Positions 38,098 through 41,843 of a stretch of DNA of 41,843 nucleotides are shown piece by piece. The DNA is taken from IMG/VR virus record IMGVR_UViG_3300042503_001060, positions 1-41,843 of that record, one strand, 5' to 3'. Source of the stretch: a virus. The notes beneath the pieces are model-generated. The model had not been told where the DNA came from. It did not search any database and saw only the letters and a program-made list of their open reading frames with translations. The position numbers and the translations under genes were made by a program. Positions within the stretch are counted from its first letter, which is position 1. Each line of letters starts with the position of its first letter.

Positions 38098-38342
38098 GGG
38101 TCGCCCGCGCTGCCGTAGCTGCCGCTGGCACGCTGCTGCTGGACGTGGCCTTTGTGCTGTCCACGGGCTTTTGGAGCGCCGGCTGCAGTGCGACTTGGCG
38201 CAAGAACGGCTGCGTGACCTACTACGGCAAGGACGAACCGGACGTGCCGCGGCGGTACTTCAAGGCGCTGCAGTGCCCCAACAAGCCCGACAAGCTGCTG
38301 TGCGACAGCGACCGCCCGTTGCCCAATGAGGAGTGCCAATGA
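38094..38342 (+). CDS. 82-aa exported Cys-rich protein; possible outer-membrane spanin-like lipoprotein
   Basis: ATGA overlap with the endolysin stop. An N-terminal hydrophobic helix (AAVAAAGTLLLDVAFVLSTG) ends near FWSAGCSA, close to but not a perfect lipobox. The mature part has four more Cys and a Pro/Lys-rich tail. As small exported protein after an endolysin it suits a spanin or a disulphide-stabilised inhibitor. Confidence 0.55.
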   Translation: MRVARAAVAAAGTLLLDVAFVLSTGFWSAGCSATWRKNGCVTYYGKDEPDVPRRYFKALQCPNKPDKLLCDSDRPLPNEECQ

Positions 38343-38578
38343 GCGCCAAGGCAATCACCAAGAGCCGTACCAATCGCACGGTCGCCGTACTGGTAGCCAC
38401 CGTTGTAGGCGAACGTATTGCCCGCAGGGCTGGCGTAGAACCAAGCACGGTCACCGAGGCCCTACTTGCCGTCAGCGAGGTCGCTATGGGTATCCTAGCG
38501 GTCTATTTTAGGCAGAAGGCCGGGGAGATAGAGGACCGTCAAGACCGCGTGTCCAAGAAGCCGCGGCGCGACGACTGA
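38339..38578 (+). CDS. 79-aa holin-like small membrane protein
   Basis: ATGA overlap with the preceding gene. MSAKAITKSRTNRTVAVLVA... has two moderately hydrophobic helices (TVAVLVATVVGERI and EALLAVSEVAMGILAVYFRQ) and a strongly charged tail (DRQDRVSKKPRRDD), the outline of many phage holins. Last rightward gene; its end overlaps the opposite-strand gene by 40 bp. Confidence 0.58.
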   Translation: MSAKAITKSRTNRTVAVLVATVVGERIARRAGVEPSTVTEALLAVSEVAMGILAVYFRQKAGEIEDRQDRVSKKPRRDD

Positions 38579-38994
38579 GAGTGGACCCTGCCAAACGCAT
38601 TGCCCCTTGCCGCAGCCTCTACCACGTCATCTGGCGCTTGACCTTTGCGCCACCAGCACGGCCAAGTGTCGCGGTTGCCGCCTGCCAAGAACGCCCGCAC
38701 CGGACCCAGTTCCCGTAGTCCAACCGGCTCCTCTCTCAGCAGTCGGTTGCCGTGGTCGAACGGAATGTGGCACTTGACCGTGACGCTCATCCAGACGGGC
38801 TCAACCAACTCGCAATACTTGCCGCTGAACAGCACCGCGGACGCCCTGCCTACAATGCAACCGCTTGCCCGGCAGTACAGCCACGGGTCCAGTATGCGGT
38901 CGACGCCGGCTTTCTCGTAGTCCTTGGAGCGTGAGGTCCAGCGGATTGTGGCCTTGCGGATTGTTCGGCCTCGTAGGGCTACGACAACGCTCAT
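38539..38994 (-). CDS. 151-aa basic protein of unknown function
   Basis: The ATG at 38994 overlaps the previous stop (ATGA). MSVVVALRGRTIRKATIRWT..., with CRASGCIVGRASAVLFSGKY and PVWMSVTVKCHIPFDHGNRL: beta-rich and Arg-rich, with one Cys pair. Its last 40 bases overlap the convergent rightward gene, so the two transcripts collide here. No family recognised. Confidence 0.55.
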   Translation of the reverse strand: MSVVVALRGRTIRKATIRWTSRSKDYEKAGVDRILDPWLYCRASGCIVGRASAVLFSGKYCELVEPVWMSVTVKCHIPFDHGNRLLREEPVGLRELGPVRAFLAGGNRDTWPCWWRKGQAPDDVVEAAARGNAFGRVHSQSSRRGFLDTRS

Positions 38995-39254
38995 TTGCCG
39001 CCAACGCGCCAATTACACTCGTGGTCTGCATAGCCGTTGCCCAGCAGCATAGTTTTGTTCGGCAGAGGAATGTTGTTGAATTGGTCGGGGTCCCGCAATT
39101 GACCGCGACCCTCCAGCGCATCGACTCGCAATTGCAGTTCCTGCACCTTTTCTATCAGGACAGCAAACGCGACTTTGATTTGCACGCCGTCACCGCCAGA
39201 CCTCCTGCGAGCTTCAGCCTCAATTTCATTGAACAACAAGCAATTGACTTTCAT
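38991..39254 (-). CDS. 87-aa protein of unknown function
   Basis: The ATG at 39254 has GGAGG five bases upstream and overlaps the lytic-enzyme stop (TGATG). MKVNCLLFNEIEAEARRRSG, then a heptad helix (VAFAVLIEKVQELQLRVDAL) and a loop ending YADHECNWRVGGK. Probably a small oligomeric accessory protein. Confidence 0.55.
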   Translation of the reverse strand: MKVNCLLFNEIEAEARRRSGGDGVQIKVAFAVLIEKVQELQLRVDALEGRGQLRDPDQFNNIPLPNKTMLLGNGYADHECNWRVGGK

Positions 39255-39580
39255 CACAACCTCCCGCACTCAATAGAAACAGCCACTGCATACAACTGCC
39301 CCTTGTCGCCCCGGACACCAGCCCAGCCGTAGCGGTAGCCCCGTAGAGCTCCACACCAGCTACCGGACTGCCGGTGCCAGTAGGTCAGGTGTCGCCACGC
39401 CTCAAACCGTGCGACGGGTTCCACGTGCAGCGCCCACCACGGCAGGCGACTGAACCGGCTGCTGACCTGGTACGGTCCCCGATGACTGCCGGCGCGTGCC
39501 GTCCAGACGTGGCGGGACTCTACGCGGGCGACGCTGACCAGCAGCGGTTGCGGCGGTAGGAGTAGGGCTAGCCAGATCAA
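39254..39580 (-). CDS. SLT-like lytic transglycosylase with N-terminal hydrophobic segment
   Basis: About 108 aa. A TTG at 39580 is the best start: GGAGAGG sits five bases upstream and the codon overlaps the stop of the 31-aa gene. A hydrophobic lead (IWLALLLPPQPLLVSVA) precedes VARVESRHVW (catalytic Glu candidate), HRGPYQVSS and GALRGYRYGW, which parallel the ES...G..Q...AYN.G motifs of SLT/goose-lysozyme-type enzymes. It would cleave glycan strands, either at entry or lysis. It lies apart from the main lysis cassette and on the other strand. Confidence 0.5.
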   Translation of the reverse strand: MIWLALLLPPQPLLVSVARVESRHVWTARAGSHRGPYQVSSRFSRLPWWALHVEPVARFEAWRHLTYWHRQSGSWCGALRGYRYGWAGVRGDKGQLYAVAVSIECGRL

Positions 39581-39672
39581 GCGCACCTCTCCGCAAAGTA
39601 GAACCCAAACGCCAGCGCCACTACAGCGACGGCTACCAGCGTGATAAGCGCGTCTATGGCTAGATCAAGCAT
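39577..39672 (-). CDS. 31-aa single-pass membrane micro-protein
   Basis: ATG at 39672 with GAGG six bases upstream. Reads MLDLAIDALITLVAVAVVAL then AFGFYFAERCA: one nearly pure membrane helix. It overlaps the double-HTH gene's end by 8 nt and the lytic-enzyme start by 4 nt, so coupling is tight. A pinholin-like or export-helper role next to an SLT-like enzyme is plausible. Confidence 0.5.
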   Translation of the reverse strand: MLDLAIDALITLVAVAVVALAFGFYFAERCA

Positions 39673-40180
39673 CGGACACCTCAGCCAGCCAAACAGCCAG
39701 CGGCTCACCTGCTTCTTCCCGCCACCTAGCGACAAGCGCCCTGCCCATCGGATGCGGGTTGTTCAGGCAGCTTGGGCACACCTTGCCCAACGCCGGCCAA
39801 TACGCGGCGATTGGCTGCGACTTGCCAGCCAGCCAGCGACGCAGCACGCCTACGGGGACGCCTGACACGGCTGCCAGTTTGGTTGCAGTCCAGCCGACGC
39901 GCTCCAGGTGCATCGCCATCGTCAGCGGACAAGGCCCACCTGGTTTGCGCCCGCGGCTGACCTGTTGGCGTTTGGTCGCCAGCCGTGCGTGCGCGGCGTG
40001 CCACGGCAGGACCAGCGCCTCGTGACCGCCCAACTGCCGCAGCAACTGCAACGGCATCAGCCTAGCGCCAGACTCCCACCGGGACCACGCGGCTTTGGTC
40101 ACGCAGACAAGGTGCCCCGCAGCGGTCTGCGACAGGTTGCGCGATTGGCGCCAGTCTCTCAGGTCTTGGGCGAAGCTCAC
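39665..40180 (-). CDS. 171-aa protein with two helix-turn-helix domains
   Basis: GTG at 40180 with GGAGG seven bases upstream, overlapping the previous stop (GTGA). Residues 1-55 form an XRE-like HTH (DLRDWRQSRNLSQTAAGHLV, KAAWSRWESGARLMPLQLL). A second HTH begins near 90 (VGWTATKLAAVSGVPVGVLR, RWLAGKSQPIAAYWPAL), followed by one CxxC (VCPSCLNN). Probably a transcription regulator of the leftward arm's distal part. Confidence 0.7.
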   Translation of the reverse strand: MSFAQDLRDWRQSRNLSQTAAGHLVCVTKAAWSRWESGARLMPLQLLRQLGGHEALVLPWHAAHARLATKRQQVSRGRKPGGPCPLTMAMHLERVGWTATKLAAVSGVPVGVLRRWLAGKSQPIAAYWPALGKVCPSCLNNPHPMGRALVARWREEAGEPLAVWLAEVSDA

Positions 40181-40539
40181 GGCGCAGCCTCCAAGGCGCA
40201 GACAAGGGCCATGGCCTCTGTTGCGCCCGTGAACCCGCGATGGTCCATGCGAAGAATCCAATCGCTGTAGCCCTTGTCATAGCGGCAATACGCGCCAGCA
40301 TCACCCCAAGCCTCGCGAACAAGTCCCAAAACCGCCCCGACGGTAGCCGCGTCTGACAGGTCGGGGTACACCTCAGACAGCGCATTGCCGCCGCGACCGA
40401 CGCCACCGCTAACAACGGGCCGGCCATTGTCGGCAACGCGGACAACGATGGTCCCGTCTGACAGCGACATGCCCTGACGCCACCGCCACCCCTTACAAGC
40501 AACCGCCCGCCGTCCAAGTGCCTCAAGTTCCTGATTCAT
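40177..40539 (-). CDS. 120-aa protein of unknown function, WRW-GM / DLSD type
   Basis: AGGAGG before the ATG. CKGWRWRQGM near 16-25 and LSEVYPDLSDAATVGAVLGL, REAWGDAGAY follow a pattern recurrent in small phage proteins (a Trp-rich start, P-D-L-S/T-D, a Leu helix, R-x-A-W). No enzymatic motif. Possibly a metabolic or host-interaction accessory factor. Confidence 0.6.
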   Translation of the reverse strand: MNQELEALGRRAVACKGWRWRQGMSLSDGTIVVRVADNGRPVVSGGVGRGGNALSEVYPDLSDAATVGAVLGLVREAWGDAGAYCRYDKGYSDWILRMDHRGFTGATEAMALVCALEAAP

Positions 40540-40784
40540 GGTACCTCCTGCTTTACGTTACCACCTGCACCTGTCCGCGTCAACGCAGACAACTGCACAC
40601 CTTGCGCCTCAAGCATGGCGACGCAGTAGCTCATCGCCGCCGCGTCTGTGCTGTGCCAACTGACTGCCCCGCCGATAACCGCCGTGTGGTCGTCAAACAC
40701 CGTCGCCACCGTTTGGTTGTGCCGGTCGCGCAAGGTCTTGCTGCGGCTGCCCTTGTCGTAGATCCATCGGTTGCCTTTCACCAC
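40536..40784 (-). CDS. 82-aa protein sharing a domain with the MazG-like C-terminus
   Basis: GTG start at 40784 or 40781, AAGGGGG just upstream, overlapping the methyltransferase stop. MVKGNRWIYDKGSRSKTLRD ... VIGGAVSWHSTDAAAMSYCV. The SWHST..xAM segment and spacing match the C-terminal domain of the MazG-like protein (FSWHSTMQQAM), suggesting a common origin. Function unknown. Confidence 0.58.
   Translation of the reverse strand: MVKGNRWIYDKGSRSKTLRDRHNQTVATVFDDHTAVIGGAVSWHSTDAAAMSYCVAMLEAQGVQLSALTRTGAGGNVKQEVP
40555..40583 (-). promoter_or_regulatory. Weak predicted promoter
   Basis: Minus strand: -35 TTGACG (40583-40578), 17-nt spacer, -10 TAACGT (40560-40555), within the end of the 82-aa gene and upstream of the 120-aa gene. 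Its -10 resembles the TAACAT of the 3.1-kb promoter. Confidence 0.3.
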
Positions 40785-41545
40785 AAACCCCCTTGCTCAC
40801 CCTTGGGTGCCACATCTAGCCAATCCACCGCTACAGGCGTGTCCCGCAGGCGCTTGGCGGCTTTGGCGTAGGTCAGCGGGTCCATCTCACAACCGACGCC
40901 CCGCCTGCCCGTCTGCGCGGCTGCCAGCAGGGTCGTCGCCCCTCCGGCGCACGGGTCGCAGACAAGATCCCCCGGTCGGCTGTAGTCGCGGATCAAGGCA
41001 CGCATGAGCCACGACGGTTTGCTGCCTGTCACAAGCCCGCGTTCGGCGTGACCGGGCGGCAGAATGTAGGCGCCGGGAAGCGTGCCCCAATGCTGAAACG
41101 CCCGCGTCTTGGGTCGTGCCACTACCACCTGACAGGTCCAGTTGCTTGGACCGTCGCCAGCCAGCCGGACGCGACTGCCCACGGCGACATACGGCAGCGG
41201 CGCAAAGACGTAGCGCCCTGTCCGCTCAAGCTCGGCTTCCCAAACCCGCGCTAACACATGGTCGGTCACGGTCACGATCCAGCCAGTACACCGCGGCGCC
41301 CAGAAGTCGCAGAAGTCTGCCACGTCTTGCTGACCCCAGCCGGCGTAGTCAATGCCGTTGCGAACCTTGGGCGGGTCAATAGTGCCGTCAGACTTGAGCC
41401 AGCCGCGAGGCTCACGCACACCTGCCGCCCCTTCGTGCCCGTCATGCGTCCGCAAACTGTACGGGCAATCCGTGATCAATGCCTGACACACCACATCCCC
41501 CAGCACGTCCTGATACCTGCCAAGGCGAAGATCTAGGGCTTCCAT
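40778..41545 (-). CDS. DNA methyltransferase (N6-adenine/N4-cytosine type) with variant DCPY motif
   Basis: 255 aa. GGAGG before the ATG; the start overlaps the MazG-like stop by 13 nt. ALITDCPYSLRTHD near 22-35 is motif IV but with Cys in place of the first Pro of DPPY. PGDLVCDPCAGGATTLLAAA near 190-205 is the AdoMet-binding motif I (variant of DPFxGSGTT), followed by GVGCEMDP, the acidic residue that binds the AdoMet ribose. Motif IV before motif I places it in the beta-class layout. No partner nuclease is seen, so it is an orphan, probably protecting phage DNA. Confidence 0.82.
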   Translation of the reverse strand: MEALDLRLGRYQDVLGDVVCQALITDCPYSLRTHDGHEGAAGVREPRGWLKSDGTIDPPKVRNGIDYAGWGQQDVADFCDFWAPRCTGWIVTVTDHVLARVWEAELERTGRYVFAPLPYVAVGSRVRLAGDGPSNWTCQVVVARPKTRAFQHWGTLPGAYILPPGHAERGLVTGSKPSWLMRALIRDYSRPGDLVCDPCAGGATTLLAAAQTGRRGVGCEMDPLTYAKAAKRLRDTPVAVDWLDVAPKGEQGGLW

Positions 41546-41843
41546 AGCGGCACCTCCGGCAGTCCACGGAACTGCTCAGATGCCCGCATGGCTTGCTGCA
41601 TAGTGCTGTGCCAACTGAAATTGTTATTTCCGCAATCCGCCACCCACATCGTTTCGTTGGGCCGGACAAAACACAGCCACTGCCTGCCATTCTGCAATAG
41701 GCATCCGTCTTGCCACGGCGTCCAACACAGCGCCGGCTTTTCCGGCTTTGGCTCAGGCTTGGCGGTTGCAGCCTGGTCAGCCACCAGCCGGGACAGCCGG
41801 GACAGTTTGACGGCAATGCGGGCGTCAACGGCATCAGCCCCAA
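41533..41843 (-). CDS. MazG-like gene, C-terminal part (5' end lies at 423 in the circle)
   Basis: Open from the window edge to a TAG at 41533. An internal GTG at 41784 could be mistaken for a start, but joined to base 1-423 the frame becomes a 165-aa protein. This part encodes the Pro/Lys-rich linker (AATAKPEPKPEKPALCW) and the WHST-type domain. See the entry at 1-423 for the whole gene. Confidence 0.75.
   Translation of the reverse strand, partial: GADAVDARIAVKLSRLSRLVADQAATAKPEPKPEKPALCWTPWQDGCLLQNGRQWLCFVRPNETMWVADCGNNNFSWHSTMQQAMRASEQFRGLPEVPLWKP
41608..41843. repeat. Terminal overlap, copy 2 (matches 1-236)
   Basis: Second copy of the end overlap. Its C at 41716 replaces T at 109. On the coding (minus) strand this is CCG against CCA, both proline, so the difference is silent. 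It may be a real polymorphism in the sampled phage population. Confidence 0.95.

Overview
This window looks like one complete, slightly over-read genome of a tailed double-stranded DNA phage. Bases 1-236 recur at 41608-41843 with a single mismatch, so the contig closes into a circle of about 41,607 bp. The DNA is G+C-rich, genes are tightly packed with many ATGA/GTGA stop-start overlaps, Shine-Dalgarno sites are strong and several promoters look like sigma-70, all suggesting a bacterial host, probably Gram-negative. The P22-type portal, a beta-propeller-like tail hub, large virion-internal proteins and the absence of sheath, tube or tape-measure genes suggest a short-tailed (podovirus-like) virion. 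I see no integrase, DNA polymerase, RNA polymerase or tRNA gene.

Leftward (minus-strand) block, 13.7 kb down to 1 and then across the circle junction to 38.5 kb. At 13.6-9.3 kb there are many small unrecognised proteins, two compact helix-turn-helix regulators and a run of Cys-rich mini-proteins. The most striking content lies between genes here: three copies (about 11.73, 12.13 and 13.07 kb) of a 52-53-nt element that matches the full catalytic core of a type II hammerhead ribozyme, each starting 0-9 nt after a stop codon and oriented with transcription. Next comes a replication module: an initiator-like protein whose gene carries three 22-bp-phased palindromes plus hexamer repeats (a probable origin), then a DnaB-type helicase. 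After it lie a DpdA-like base exchanger and QueC (7-deazaguanine DNA modification), an SSB-like protein, a RecE/YqaJ-like exonuclease, a RecT annealase and a RuvC-like resolvase. A MazG-like gene spans the circle junction. The block continues (41.5-38.5 kb) with a DNA methyltransferase, a double-HTH protein, a tiny membrane peptide, an SLT-like lytic enzyme and small unknowns.

Rightward (plus-strand) block, 14.2-38.6 kb. A promoter with TTGGCA/TATAGT at 14.8 kb precedes small proteins, the large terminase, three virion or membrane-active candidates, portal, scaffold, major capsid protein, small head or decoration proteins, head-tail adaptor, a 748-aa tail hub, spike and fibre proteins, three proteins that look like internal or ejection components (including one of 1420 aa), and a lysis cassette with an NlpC/P60-type endolysin and small membrane proteins. 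The two blocks converge and overlap by about 40 bp near 38.55 kb.

Inferred life cycle: host RNA polymerase transcribes both arms; the initiator loads DnaB at the intragenic origin and host replisome proteins copy the DNA; the exonuclease/RecT/SSB/RuvC set recombines concatemers for packaging; and preQ0-type modification plus methylation may protect the DNA from host nucleases. The hammerhead ribozymes would cut the early polycistronic RNA into defined pieces.
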